The position numbers and the translations under genes were made by a program. From Candidatus Borrarchaeota archaeon (GTDB lineage Archaea > Asgardarchaeota > Sifarchaeia > Borrarchaeales > Borrarchaeaceae), in the NCBI GenBank assembly GCA_016840645.1, contig JAEORY010000049.1:1-14237 (forward strand): a DNA stretch of 14,237 nt. The letters run 5' to 3'. This document shows, piece by piece, positions 1 through 6,873 of the stretch; positions within the stretch are counted from its first letter, which is position 1; every line of letters begins with the position of its first letter. The notes under the pieces are model-generated. The model had not been told where the DNA came from and did no database searches. It worked only from the letters and a program-made list of their open reading frames with translations.

Positions 1-1
1 A

Positions 2-193
2 AAAAATGTAGATGAATTCGCTATAGTAGACAAGAATGAACTGGATGAGAAACTTCTGGAATGGGAAAAAAGATATAATCAACTCCTGAAAGAAAAGACA
101 CAAGATATGTTAAAAAAGATAATCAAGGAATACAGAAAACAAAAACTGGATGAAATGAATGGTGTAATCCAGGATGATTCAGCAGGACAATAA
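2..193 (+). CDS. C-terminal end of an unidentified charged, probably coiled-coil protein (partial)
   Basis: An open frame enters from the left edge and ends at TAA (191-193), giving the last 63 residues of a larger protein. The visible part is rich in Lys and Glu and contains a long stretch (roughly residues 15-52 of the fragment) with no proline or glycine, which reads as an amphipathic helix or coiled coil (for example LLEWEKRYNQLLKEK). The tail ends in a short acidic, polar segment (QDDSAGQ). No family motif is recognisable, so no function is proposed. Its stop codon lies 4 bases from the stop of the convergent methyltransferase gene. That this is real coding sequence is inferred from the open frame and the amino-acid composition; the start lies outside the window. 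Confidence 0.6.
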   Translation, partial: KNVDEFAIVDKNELDEKLLEWEKRYNQLLKEKTQDMLKKIIKEYRKQKLDEMNGVIQDDSAGQ

Positions 194-197
194 CTCA

Positions 198-461
198 TTA
201 AATGACATAGCAAACTGCAAAAATATCTTCACTTTTCCTCTCTATGATGTTAAACTTTTTAACCCCTGATTCCTTGAGGAATTTCCTAAGGGAAAGTTCA
301 TTTATTTTCTTCTTCAAAACTGTTATAGCAACTAAATTATCGCTTACACGTTTAAGTTCTTGAATTGTCTTCAAAGGATTGGGTACATTTTGAAGTAATG
401 TAAACGTTGTGACAATCTGAAAAATGCGTTCTTTAAAAGGAAGATAATCTGCATCTGCCAA
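198..461 (-). CDS. SAM-dependent methyltransferase, C-terminal part (downstream of frameshift)
   Basis: This is the second half of a class I SAM-dependent methyltransferase whose first half lies at 464-766 in another frame. The segment reads ADADYLPFKERIFQIVTTF and then LQNVPNPLKTIQELKRV. In this fold the first piece corresponds to the acidic-loop region that contacts the adenine, followed by strand 4 and the helix after it. The only possible start is a TTG at 461, which falls inside the conserved text (VLADADYLPF), so this is not an independent gene. The open frame continues back through NTNVELVLADADY to the run of ten A at 481-490. Adding one base there, or shifting the ribosome by -1, joins the halves into one protein of about 190 residues. 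The methyl acceptor is unknown. Confidence 0.8.
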   Translation of the reverse strand: MADADYLPFKERIFQIVTTFTLLQNVPNPLKTIQELKRVSDNLVAITVLKKKINELSLRKFLKESGVKKFNIIERKSEDIFAVCYVI

Positions 462-463
462 AA

Positions 464-766
464 CTAATTCAACATTAGTGTTTTTTTTTTGGCTCTTTTT
501 TTAGCTATATGTAACATTCTTAAGGATAAATCTGTGCCTATCAGTGCCCATTGCTTTACAACTTTATTTAAAAATAGTCCAGTACCAATACCAACATCTA
601 AAATTAAAAGTGGGTGATTTTCAAGGTATGGTAAAATAGTCTCGTACTTTTCACGTTGAATTGAATTATATCGTCTGTCATATGTTTCAATATAGCTGGG
701 CTCATTATAGAGTTTCATAATGCGTTTCTTATAAGAAAACTCATTTAATTCAGGCATAACTATCAT
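464..766 (-). CDS. SAM-dependent methyltransferase, N-terminal part (frameshifted)
   Basis: This is the first half of a class I methyltransferase. It has the N-terminal helix typical of small Methyltransf_11/25-type proteins (YNEPSYIETYDRRYNSIQREKY). The SAM-binding motif I follows as LDVGIGTGLF (about residues 56-65), then motif II, ending in an acidic residue (IGTDLS). The frame then runs into AKKRAKKK, encoded partly by the ten-A run, and ends in a short unrelated tail, TLMLN. A complete enzyme needs the continuation found at 198-461. The start could be the ATG at 766 or the ATG at 757 (MPELNEF); an AAGG lies just before the first. A TATA-like stretch at 838-846 could drive it. It may be a sequencing or assembly error, a real disruption, or a slippage-expressed gene. 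Confidence 0.8.
   Translation of the reverse strand: MIVMPELNEFSYKKRIMKLYNEPSYIETYDRRYNSIQREKYETILPYLENHPLLILDVGIGTGLFLNKVVKQWALIGTDLSLRMLHIAKKRAKKKTLMLN
481..490 (-). other. A10 homopolymer at the frameshift between the two methyltransferase halves
   Basis: Ten T on the + strand read as ten A in the coding strand: GCC followed by A10 and then CACTAATGTT. In the upstream frame the run gives Lys-Lys-Lys-Thr and the protein ends six codons later. With eleven A (or eight) the frame passes directly into NTNVELVLADADY, the expected continuation of the family. A run this long is prone to sequencing and assembly miscounts, to replication slippage, and to transcriptional or -1 ribosomal slippage. 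Confidence 0.85.
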
Positions 767-837
767 GCCTTAATTTCTTGAAGAAAATTACAGATTGAGT
801 GATTATTGTATACTCAAAAAATGCACTGTTATTATTG

Positions 838-846
838 TTTTTAAAT
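838..846 (-). promoter_or_regulatory. TATA-like element upstream of the methyltransferase gene
   Basis: The minus strand reads ATTTAAAAA here, about 75 bases before the ATG at 766, which would give a leader of roughly 50 bases. A second weaker candidate, GTATACAAT, lies at about 804-812 and would give a leader of about 15 bases. In an AT-rich genome such matches are common, so this is tentative. Confidence 0.3.
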
Positions 847-916
847 CTATTAGATAAGTTTTGGTTAAGAGTAAAGGGATTTAATTACGTCTCGTTAATT
901 CTCCCTCATATTTCGG

Positions 917-940
917 GGATTAAAAGGATTTAATTAATCC
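917..940 (-). terminator. Inverted repeat overlapping the lsm stop codon
   Basis: GGATTAA (917-923) and TTAATCC (934-940) can pair as a 7-bp stem with a 10-base loop. The stem includes the lsm stop codon (934-936). The sequence after it on the minus strand is not a clean T tract, so its role as a terminator or 3'-end stabiliser is only possible. An 11-base direct repeat, GGATTTAATTA, also occurs at 877-887 and 926-936. Confidence 0.3.
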
Positions 941-1182
941 GTTTCAACCTCGTCCCATTCTGTCTGTATCCAAAGTATGTTATTACCCCTGATAAACACT
1001 TCTCCGTACTTAGCAAGTTTGTTTCCATCCTTTATTTCGATGGCATCGCTCAGGATAGAGTTCATATAGTTGTCGACACTCTGAAGGCGCCCTCGAAATT
1101 CTCTATTATCTTTGAGTCTTATAATTATTTCTGAGTTAACTGTATGCATCAATAACTTCAATGGTAGCTTTTCGGAAGCCAT
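934..1182 (-). CDS. Lsm/Sm-like archaeal RNA-binding protein (SmAP)
   Basis: This 82-residue protein is an archaeal Sm/Lsm protein, which forms a heptameric (or hexameric) ring that binds U-rich single-stranded RNA in the cytoplasm. The Sm1 motif spans about residues 18-46 with REFRGRLQSVDNYMN, where Asp37, Tyr39 and Asn41 fit the base-binding positions. The Sm2 motif is YGEVFIRGNNILWI (about residues 59-72), with the Arg65-Gly66-Asn67 signature. Length is normal for the family and the tail is short and acidic. The start is well supported: AAAGGTGATG lies just before the ATG. A TATA box sits at 1236-1243 with an inverted repeat next to it. It is divergent from topA across 296 bases. The family call is secure; the RNA targets in this organism are unknown. 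Confidence 0.96.
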   Translation of the reverse strand: MASEKLPLKLLMHTVNSEIIIRLKDNREFRGRLQSVDNYMNSILSDAIEIKDGNKLAKYGEVFIRGNNILWIQTEWDEVETD

Positions 1183-1235
1183 AAAATCATCACCTTTGAA
1201 AAACTTAAAAACTTAATAACTTCGCGATGAGTAGA

Positions 1236-1243
1236 TATTTAAA
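1236..1243 (-). promoter_or_regulatory. TATA box of lsm
   Basis: The minus strand reads TTTAAATA about 57 bases before the lsm start codon. Transcription starting about 26 bases downstream would give a leader of roughly 30 bases that contains the GGTGATG ribosome-binding site. Spacing and sequence fit an archaeal TBP site. Confidence 0.55.
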
Positions 1244-1250
1244 CATATCG

Positions 1251-1272
1251 AAATTTGATTTGAGTCAAATTT
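1251..1272. repeat. 8-bp inverted repeat directly upstream of the lsm TATA box
   Basis: AAATTTGA (1251-1258) and TCAAATTT (1265-1272) are perfect inverted copies separated by six bases. The element begins 7 bases upstream of the lsm TATA box, just beyond where TFB would contact DNA. Another copy of TCAAATTT occurs at 1311-1318. The arrangement resembles a dimeric regulator site, but no regulator can be named. Confidence 0.4.
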
Positions 1273-1350
1273 TGAAAAATTCAGTGCGTGTCTTAATTAC
1301 CGTAATATACTCAAATTTTCTGATATTCACTAAGAAAAGCTACGCAAGCA

Positions 1351-1416
1351 TATAAACTGTATATCAAACGAAAGGTAATTTAGATAGTCACAATCGTTAT
1401 GTTTTTAATTTTATAT
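1351..1416 (+). promoter_or_regulatory. Candidate promoter region of topA
   Basis: Two TATA-like boxes face topA: TATAAA at 1351-1356 and TTTTATAT at 1409-1416. The second would place transcription start near 1438 and give a leader of about 40 bases. The first would give about 100 bases. Neither can be preferred from sequence alone. Confidence 0.4.
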
Positions 1417-1478
1417 GATGCAAATCTACCTGAGTTTTATAGAGGAGCAAAACAGTTTACCTCATTGAGGCTTGTTAA

Positions 1479-4211
1479 ATGCAGATATTAATAGTGACTG
1501 AGAAACCATCAATCGCCAGAAGAATTTCCTACATATTGGGAAACAAAAAAGTGACGAAAGAGAAAGGTATGAGCAAATACACTCCAATTCATCGATTTAA
1601 AATTGATAATGATGAGATAACAGTAACCTCAGTTCTGGGTCATGTTTACTCTCTTGATTTTGAGGAAAAATACAACAAATGGGATAAGGTTGACCCAGAA
1701 ACTTTATTTGATGCCCCTACGAGATATCGAATTAATGAAACAAATAAAGAGATCCCAAAGGTAGTTAACCAACTCCAGAAATTGGGCAAAGATGCAGATG
1801 AACTGATAATAGCTACTGACGCTGATTCAGAGGGTGAAAAAATTGGATACGATATTATGGCTATTATAGAAGAAGTAAATCCAGATATCATAGTGCATCG
1901 AATGAGTTTTTCTGCTGTAACAAAACAAGACATCCAAAAGGCTTTTGGTGAGGCGAAAACAAAAGAAATAAACAAAAAAACTGTTGAAAAAGTCGAATCT
2001 CGCCAGGAAATAGACTTAAGATCTGGAAGTGCATTTACTCGTTTTCAAACACTGGGCGTACGTAAAGCCAGACCAGTTTCTGCGCCTAAAATATTAAGTT
2101 TCGGTCCATGTCAAACGGCTGCATTATCTTTTGTCGTTGAACGGCATCTAGAACGTGAAGCGTTTGTTTCAGAACCATTCTGGTATATATATGCACAAAG
2201 TGAGATTGAAAAAGTTCTGTACGACCTCAAATGGCAAAAAGAACGCCTATTCGACAAAAAGGAATGTAAGAGAATTTTTGATTCGTTAAAAAAAGAAAAG
2301 AAAGGAACAATCGTGGAGTTAACCTCTGAAGAGAAGAAGTTGTATCCTCCAAAACCTATGAACACGGTGACATTTGTCAGTATGGCCGCAAAACATTTGC
2401 AAATAGCATCAGAACGAGCCATGGACATCGCAGAACGCCTTTACCAAGCAGGAATCATAAGTTATCCTAGAACCGAAACAGAAATCTATCCACGAACCTT
2501 TAGCCTTAAAAGATTGCTAGGGCAACATGCTGACCATCCAGAATGGGGTGATTATGTCTCAAAATTACTACAAAAACGCATACGTGCTACACGCGGAAAT
2601 CGAGATGATAAAGCACACCCACCAATTCATCCTACTAAAAGTATTGAAATAGGCGAATTGGAAAAACTGCCTGAGATCAAGAAACTTGATAAGAATGATG
2701 TATGGTCAGTCTATGACATGATTTCAAGACATTTTTTTGCAACTCTAAGCATGCCTGCAGTCTATTTGGATACGAAAATAGTTATTCAGATCGGCCCTGA
2801 AATGTTTAACTTAACTGGAAAGCAAATAAAGGATAAAGGTTTTCTGGAGATTTACCCATTTAGGAAAATTGCTGAGAAATCGTTACCAGATCTTAAGCTA
2901 GGCGATGAAGTAAATATATCAAGCAAAATGAAAGAAGGCAAAACACAACCACCTTTTCTTCTAACTGAAGCAGCATTGATCAAACTAATGGATGAAAATG
3001 GTATTGGAACCGACGCGACCATTCCGGCACATATAAAGACGAATAAGGACAGAAATTACTTTAAAATCTCTGGAAGAGGAAGATCAATTAAGCCGACTGA
3101 GCTAGGCATTGCACTAATTCAAGGTCTAGGAAATATTGATGAGATGCTTGTAAAGCCAGATTTACGAGCATACATTGAAAAACAGACAAGTCGAGTTGCA
3201 GAAGGAGAACGAGATAAGGACTCTGTTGTCAAAGAATCATCAGAAAGCATGAAAAAACTGTTCAAAGAAGTTGTAGCCAAAGAAGAAACTTTGATAAGTG
3301 CCCTAGCCGAAGCTATAGAGAGCGAAAGGAGAAAAAGCGCTCCAAAGGTCGAGTTATTTGACTGTCCAAACTGCGGTCATCCAATTGAGATTTTTAAAGG
3401 AAAAAAGGGATATTACTTACGATGTACTAATCCAGATAAGAAAGAATGTAAAACATCATATCCACTTCCCGCAGGGATACCCAGAGCTGCAAAATTCATA
3501 TGTCCTTTATGTGATAAACCGGTTATAACGATGACCTCGCCAAAAGGAGTACAATACAATCTATGTCCAATTTGCTGGATCGAAGAAATTGAAACAGAAG
3601 AAGGAAAAAAGCAACGTGGTCCATGCTTCAACTGCGAGGTTGAGGATTGCAAGGGGAAGGTTGTTGATGAAAAATCACGTAAAAAGTGTCCTGTTTGTAA
3701 GGAAGGAGAATTAGTCGAAAGAAGAGGAAAATACGGCAAATTTTTGGGTTGCTCTAATTATCCCGAATGTAAAACTACGATTACATTATATCCTGGTGAT
3801 CGCCCTCTGAAAAAGATCTGTACATGTGGATGGCCGATTATCTCAAAACTCTCCAAAAATAAAAAACGTTACTACAAGTGTTCGAACAAAGAATGTACTG
3901 AAGAAATTGATTATAAAGAGGCGCGAAAACATGAGAGCGGGGTAGTTAAATGTCCTGCTTGTGGTAAAGGAGAGTTATTTGAGCGTACAGGCAAATTTGG
4001 AAGATTTCTTGGCTGCTCTAATTATCCCGAATGCAAAACCACGATTACATTATATCCCGGTGACAACCCATTAAAAACTGCCTGTCCTAAATGCGGATTT
4101 CCTCTTATCAGTAAACTTTCAAAACAAAAGAACCGGTACTGGAAATGCCCCAATAAAGAATGCGATTATATTGATTTTCCAAAAGCAACGACCAAAAAAA
4201 AGACAAGTTAG
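1479..4211 (+). CDS. topA: DNA topoisomerase I, archaeal type IA
   Basis: A 910-residue type IA topoisomerase that relaxes negatively supercoiled DNA by cutting one strand through a 5'-phosphotyrosine link. The Toprim domain opens the protein, with Glu8 in TEKPS and the metal-binding Asp114-Ala-Asp116-Ser-Glu118. The archaeal signature DLRSGSAFTRFQT follows near residue 180. The catalytic Tyr329 lies in ISYPRTET. The C-terminal tail (from about 625) carries six Cys-rich zinc ribbons: 629/632/649/657, 675/678/696/699, 737/740/758/764, 781/783/801/806, 825/828/846/852 and 869/872/890/895. An extra Cys cluster lies at 716/719/724. Ribbons 3-4 and 5-6 are a duplication. An in-frame TAA directly precedes the ATG, so this is the earliest possible start; TTGAGG lies 8 bases upstream. 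It ends in TAG. A membrane protein gene follows 75 bases later. Confidence 0.97.
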   Translation: MQILIVTEKPSIARRISYILGNKKVTKEKGMSKYTPIHRFKIDNDEITVTSVLGHVYSLDFEEKYNKWDKVDPETLFDAPTRYRINETNKEIPKVVNQLQKLGKDADELIIATDADSEGEKIGYDIMAIIEEVNPDIIVHRMSFSAVTKQDIQKAFGEAKTKEINKKTVEKVESRQEIDLRSGSAFTRFQTLGVRKARPVSAPKILSFGPCQTAALSFVVERHLEREAFVSEPFWYIYAQSEIEKVLYDLKWQKERLFDKKECKRIFDSLKKEKKGTIVELTSEEKKLYPPKPMNTVTFVSMAAKHLQIASERAMDIAERLYQAGIISYPRTETEIYPRTFSLKRLLGQHADHPEWGDYVSKLLQKRIRATRGNRDDKAHPPIHPTKSIEIGELEKLPEIKKLDKNDVWSVYDMISRHFFATLSMPAVYLDTKIVIQIGPEMFNLTGKQIKDKGFLEIYPFRKIAEKSLPDLKLGDEVNISSKMKEGKTQPPFLLTEAALIKLMDENGIGTDATIPAHIKTNKDRNYFKISGRGRSIKPTELGIALIQGLGNIDEMLVKPDLRAYIEKQTSRVAEGERDKDSVVKESSESMKKLFKEVVAKEETLISALAEAIESERRKSAPKVELFDCPNCGHPIEIFKGKKGYYLRCTNPDKKECKTSYPLPAGIPRAAKFICPLCDKPVITMTSPKGVQYNLCPICWIEEIETEEGKKQRGPCFNCEVEDCKGKVVDEKSRKKCPVCKEGELVERRGKYGKFLGCSNYPECKTTITLYPGDRPLKKICTCGWPIISKLSKNKKRYYKCSNKECTEEIDYKEARKHESGVVKCPACGKGELFERTGKFGRFLGCSNYPECKTTITLYPGDNPLKTACPKCGFPLISKLSKQKNRYWKCPNKECDYIDFPKATTKKKTS
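3687..4200 (+). repeat. Tandem internal duplication in topA (two 88-codon zinc-ribbon pairs)
   Basis: A unit of 264 bases starting at Cys737 (3687) repeats starting at Cys825 (3951). Both copies share GCSNYPECKTTITLYPGD, and both then carry PLISKLSK/PIISKLSK followed by CxNKEC. At the DNA level, positions 3751-3800 and 4015-4064 differ at only four sites in 50, all synonymous T/C changes. Copy 1 has lost one residue between its first Cys pair in the second ribbon (C-T-C versus C-P-K-C). Confidence 0.85.
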
Positions 4212-4228
4212 TGGAAAATTGAGAACCA

Positions 4229-4238
4229 GTATATTTCT
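4229..4238 (+). promoter_or_regulatory. Possible TATA element before the small membrane protein gene
   Basis: AGTATATTTC lies 49-58 bases before the ATG at 4287, in the 75-base gap after topA. It could give the gene its own promoter with a leader of about 25 bases. Read-through from topA is equally possible. Confidence 0.25.
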
Positions 4239-4286
4239 AGAAGAATACAGATTGTTTCATGAAGTAGATTTTGGATAACGATCCCA

Positions 4287-4784
4287 ATGAAAAGAATTGT
4301 TAAAAAGATTGGTTATGACTATCTACTCTTCTTATCTGTATTAGTCTATGATTTGTTATTCCTCAAGGAGCTCATCCACAATTCAAGAAGATATCGAAGA
4401 ACTGTTGTTTCTCTATTCGCAGTCAGCCTAATGGCACTTCTTACCTTAGTTTACGCTATTCTAGGAGTATTTATAGTTAATGTCCGCAATAATTCGCTGA
4501 TTTTGGTTCTATATATCGCAATACTAAGTTTATTCTTAGCCTCAACATGGCGGACAAGAATTACCATAGCCCCCCCAATCAAACCTGTGGAATCGACATC
4601 ACTCTTTTTTCATACAGACGAATCCCCTTATCATAGTCTATTTTTCATGCATCAACTTCTGGAAGCAGCGCAAAAATCACGACTTAACGGAGAATTAGAA
4701 AAGACTTGGAAGTTTTTAAAGCACTTTCAAAGTGTGTGGAATGAAGTGCTTTTACGCAAAATAAAAATTTTTCTTCATAAATAA
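4287..4784 (+). CDS. Hypothetical two-helix membrane protein
   Basis: I do not recognise this 165-residue protein. Its central part forms two strong hydrophobic helices, about residues 40-64 and 70-87, joined by a very short loop (NVRNN). Basic residues before the first (RRYRR, 34-38) and after the second (WRTR, 88-91) suggest both ends face the cytoplasm. A weaker hydrophobic stretch at 11-26 is broken by Asp22. After a proline-containing linker (APPIKPVE), the last 50 residues look helical and soluble (HQLLEAAQKSRLNGELEKTW). An in-frame stop at 4260-4262 and no other start make the ATG the only choice; the ribosome-binding site is weak. It lies 75 bases after topA on the same strand, but a functional link is not implied by anything in its sequence. 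Confidence 0.65.
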   Translation: MKRIVKKIGYDYLLFLSVLVYDLLFLKELIHNSRRYRRTVVSLFAVSLMALLTLVYAILGVFIVNVRNNSLILVLYIAILSLFLASTWRTRITIAPPIKPVESTSLFFHTDESPYHSLFFMHQLLEAAQKSRLNGELEKTWKFLKHFQSVWNEVLLRKIKIFLHK

Positions 4785-4874
4785 TGCTTGGCATTTCTTC
4801 ATGCTTTTTCCTTCGAAAGCTAAAGCCGATTTAAAAAATTAAGGCTTCTAAGGAGTTAAATAGTTTGAAATCAA

Positions 4875-6125
4875 TTAATAACGAGTAAGGGAATAGCGGA
4901 AAATTTCAGTTATTTTTTTGGCAAGGATATCCCAACTAAAGGTGCTTTTTACCCATTCCCTACCTTTTTTAATCAAAGAAGTTCTCAATTTATCATTGTT
5001 TAGAAGAGAGATCACAGTATCTATGATTTGTGTAGGGTTCTTTTGTTCGATTAGAATTCCAGTCTTTCCGTAATTTAATGCTTCTGGAATTCCGCCCACT
5101 CTAGAAGCAATCACTGGAACTCCGCTAGCCATAGCTTCAAGCATTACCACACCCAGCCCTTCGGTATCTCCCTTTGAGTCTATAATCGCGGGCAAAATAA
5201 AAACATCAGCAATCGCGTAGAAGTATGGAAGGTCATCATCTTGCACCGTTCTACAGAATACTGTGCTATCCATAACTCCTAGTCTTTTTGCTTGGCTGAT
5301 TAAAATATTTGTTTCAGGACCGTCGCCTACGATTACTAACTGAACTTCTGGAAACTCTTTTCGTATTAAGGGTAATGCATCTATTAGATATCTTATACCT
5401 TTCCGCTCAACCAATCTACAAACAGTAAGAAGAATTGGATCGCCATTACAATTATATTTTTTCCTAACAAGGGAACCATCTAAATTTGGATTGAATTTCT
5501 TAGGATCTACGCCTGGGTAAACCATTTTCAATTTATTGGGGTTAACGCCCATTCGTTCAATTTCTTTTTTTGTGAAATTTGAATTAGGTATAATTACATC
5601 AGCCATTTTGAAAACTAAATCAAGGGCAGGCAGCATAAACTGATATTTAGATTGGGAAAGGGCAATTTCAACAGGAAACGTCCCAACTATCAGCGGTCGG
5701 TTAAAAATGCGTTTAACCAAGATTCCTATGAGTCCTTGTGGGAGCGCCCAGAAAGGGCAGATTATATCGGCATTATAGTTCTTACAAATTTCTATAGTCT
5801 TCCGTGCAGCGTTTAGCAAGTAAAAAGGCGTAAGCATTTTTGCAAATGCTGATTCTTCGAGATTAGCGGGCATTCTATCTCGGTAAGTCAAAGTTTGAAG
5901 CCATGGTGGGCGCATATACGTGAAACGATGTACGTGGATACCCTCTAAAATTTCCTCGTCTAATACTAGTCCAATATCTGGTATCATATAATCCTGAGGT
6001 GAAACAACGTGAATCTCAAAGCCAAGTTTTACAACCCGAGTAAACAATTCAAAAAGAAATGGAGAAACTGGATCGTTAAGGTATCTAGGAAACGATGGGG
6101 TGATTATAACTGCTTTATAAGTCAT
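4875..6125 (-). CDS. Glycosyltransferase family 4 (GT-B fold)
   Basis: A 416-residue cytoplasmic glycosyltransferase that would move a sugar from a nucleotide-sugar donor to a lipid-linked or other glycan acceptor. The N-terminal acceptor domain begins at ITPSFPRYLNDPVSPFLFEL, with the flexible glycine-poor loop typical of GT4. The C-terminal donor domain begins near residue 230 with ILLTVCRLVERKGIRYLIDAL, where Arg237 and Lys242 would bind the donor phosphates, followed by LVIVGDGPE. The retaining EX7E motif is Glu322 to Glu330 in EGLGVVMLEAMASG. Length is normal for the family. The ATG is preceded by GGTG about 8 bases upstream. It stands alone, convergent with the membrane protein gene and divergent from the PRC-barrel gene. 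Donor and acceptor cannot be told from the sequence; N-glycan or surface-glycan synthesis is the likely setting. Confidence 0.9.
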   Translation of the reverse strand: MTYKAVIITPSFPRYLNDPVSPFLFELFTRVVKLGFEIHVVSPQDYMIPDIGLVLDEEILEGIHVHRFTYMRPPWLQTLTYRDRMPANLEESAFAKMLTPFYLLNAARKTIEICKNYNADIICPFWALPQGLIGILVKRIFNRPLIVGTFPVEIALSQSKYQFMLPALDLVFKMADVIIPNSNFTKKEIERMGVNPNKLKMVYPGVDPKKFNPNLDGSLVRKKYNCNGDPILLTVCRLVERKGIRYLIDALPLIRKEFPEVQLVIVGDGPETNILISQAKRLGVMDSTVFCRTVQDDDLPYFYAIADVFILPAIIDSKGDTEGLGVVMLEAMASGVPVIASRVGGIPEALNYGKTGILIEQKNPTQIIDTVISLLNNDKLRTSLIKKGREWVKSTFSWDILAKKITEIFRYSLTRY

Positions 6126-6434
6126 GAATTCGCACCAGAAACCGCTATAAGCAAATGGATGAATGTTCTACACGAAGGCTATTCAATTTTGTTACTACAA
6201 GATTAAATTTCAATAATGTTTCATTAAAGAGTTTAACCCAAACATAGTGTAGTAGAATAAAAGACTAAGTCAAAGAAAGTTTAGAGAAGTGTTTGATGTA
6301 GTTTTTAATTGAAATTTCAAGATAACAAACATATGCTAATCTACAACTTTCATTAATGATACGTATATAAAAAAAGGAAAAATTCACCAATTATTTAGTG
6401 TAGTAAGAATAAGAAAAGGAGGGCTAGAACGAAA
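6126..6434. other. 309-base intergenic region between divergent genes
   Basis: No gene or structural RNA was found here. It holds the PRC-barrel promoter (6364-6373) and presumably the promoter of the glycosyltransferase on the other strand, for which CTTATAGC near 6144-6151 is a weak candidate. It also holds a perfect 12-bp palindrome, TTGAAATTTCAA, at 6309-6320, an inverted partner AAATTTCAAT at 6205-6214, and a 10-base direct repeat TAGTGTAGTA at 6245-6254 and 6396-6405. These repeats may be chance in AT-rich DNA. Confidence 0.4.
6364..6373 (+). promoter_or_regulatory. TATA box of the PRC-barrel gene
   Basis: TATATAAAAA is a near-ideal archaeal TATA element. Transcription would start near 6396, leaving a leader of about 38 bases that contains the strong GGAGGG site at 6418-6423. 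Confidence 0.6.
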
Positions 6435-6779
6435 TTGGAACACCCTGAAGGAAAAAAACTCACCGAAATTGAGTTGTACGAACTCATCGTGCCAGGAAAG
6501 ATATTAGGTAAAGAAGTTGTTGATGCTGGAGCAAGAAGGATCGGAATAATCCGCAGTGTAAGATTGAGTTTATCAGAGCTTCCTCAAATTAAAGCAGAAA
6601 TTGTTGTTAAAGGTCTTGAAGTAGAATTTCCTGTAGGTATCGAAAATATCCAAGCAGTAGGAAATATTGTTCAACTAAAGACAATTATTAAAGAGGCGCG
6701 CGAAATTGAAGTGCGCGAGGTTATGAGCCTAAGAAAAAAGATTTTAGAAGAAATAAAAGCATATATTGCCAATATTTAA
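6435..6779 (+). CDS. PRC-barrel domain protein
   Basis: A 114-residue soluble protein built around one PRC-barrel domain, about residues 14-82. The diagnostic opening VPGKILGKEVVDAGARRIGIIRSV is followed by a second beta-rich segment ending in the VEFPVGIENIQAVGNIVQL strand. A charged helix closes the protein (residues 84-112). Single-domain PRC-barrel proteins are common in archaea; some in haloarchaea work in cell division alongside SepF, while others are linked to RNA metabolism. Which role applies here is unknown. The start is a TTG: no ATG or GTG fits, and GGAGGG lies 11 bases upstream, directly after a good TATA box. It is a single-gene unit, convergent with the zinc protein gene. Confidence 0.85.
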   Translation: MEHPEGKKLTEIELYELIVPGKILGKEVVDAGARRIGIIRSVRLSLSELPQIKAEIVVKGLEVEFPVGIENIQAVGNIVQLKTIIKEAREIEVREVMSLRKKILEEIKAYIANI

Positions 6780-6857
6780 CCATCAAGTATTCAAATGTCA
6801 TTAAAAATTCAAGATTTCGCTGAACAAGGCAACTATGTAAAATTATAAGCCGATGAG

Positions 6858-6871
6858 GATAAAATAAAACC
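6858..6871 (-). terminator. T-rich stretch after the ZNRD2-like gene
   Basis: On the minus strand the sequence after the stop is rich in T (GGTTTTATTTTATC). Archaeal RNA polymerase terminates at such tracts without needing a hairpin. It lies between two convergent genes, where termination is expected. Confidence 0.3.
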
Positions 6872-6873
6872 TT

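Noticed and set aside
1461..1471. CCTCATTGAGG palindrome before the topA start, considered as an operator
   Set aside because: The 11-base element could form only a very tight hairpin, and its second half is simply the TTGAGG ribosome-binding site.
1646..3739. Three antisense open frames within topA
   Set aside because: They mirror well-conserved topA coding sequence and show no domains or ribosome-binding sites.
4209..4211. TAG stop of topA (and of uS8) as a possible pyrrolysine read-through codon
   Set aside because: topA ends where its last zinc ribbon ends, read-through would add only a short unrelated tail, and uS8 ends at the usual AYVY.
6009..6206. 65-residue open frame on + overlapping the start of the glycosyltransferase
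   Set aside because: Most of it is antisense to conserved GT4 coding sequence, and its product has no recognisable features.
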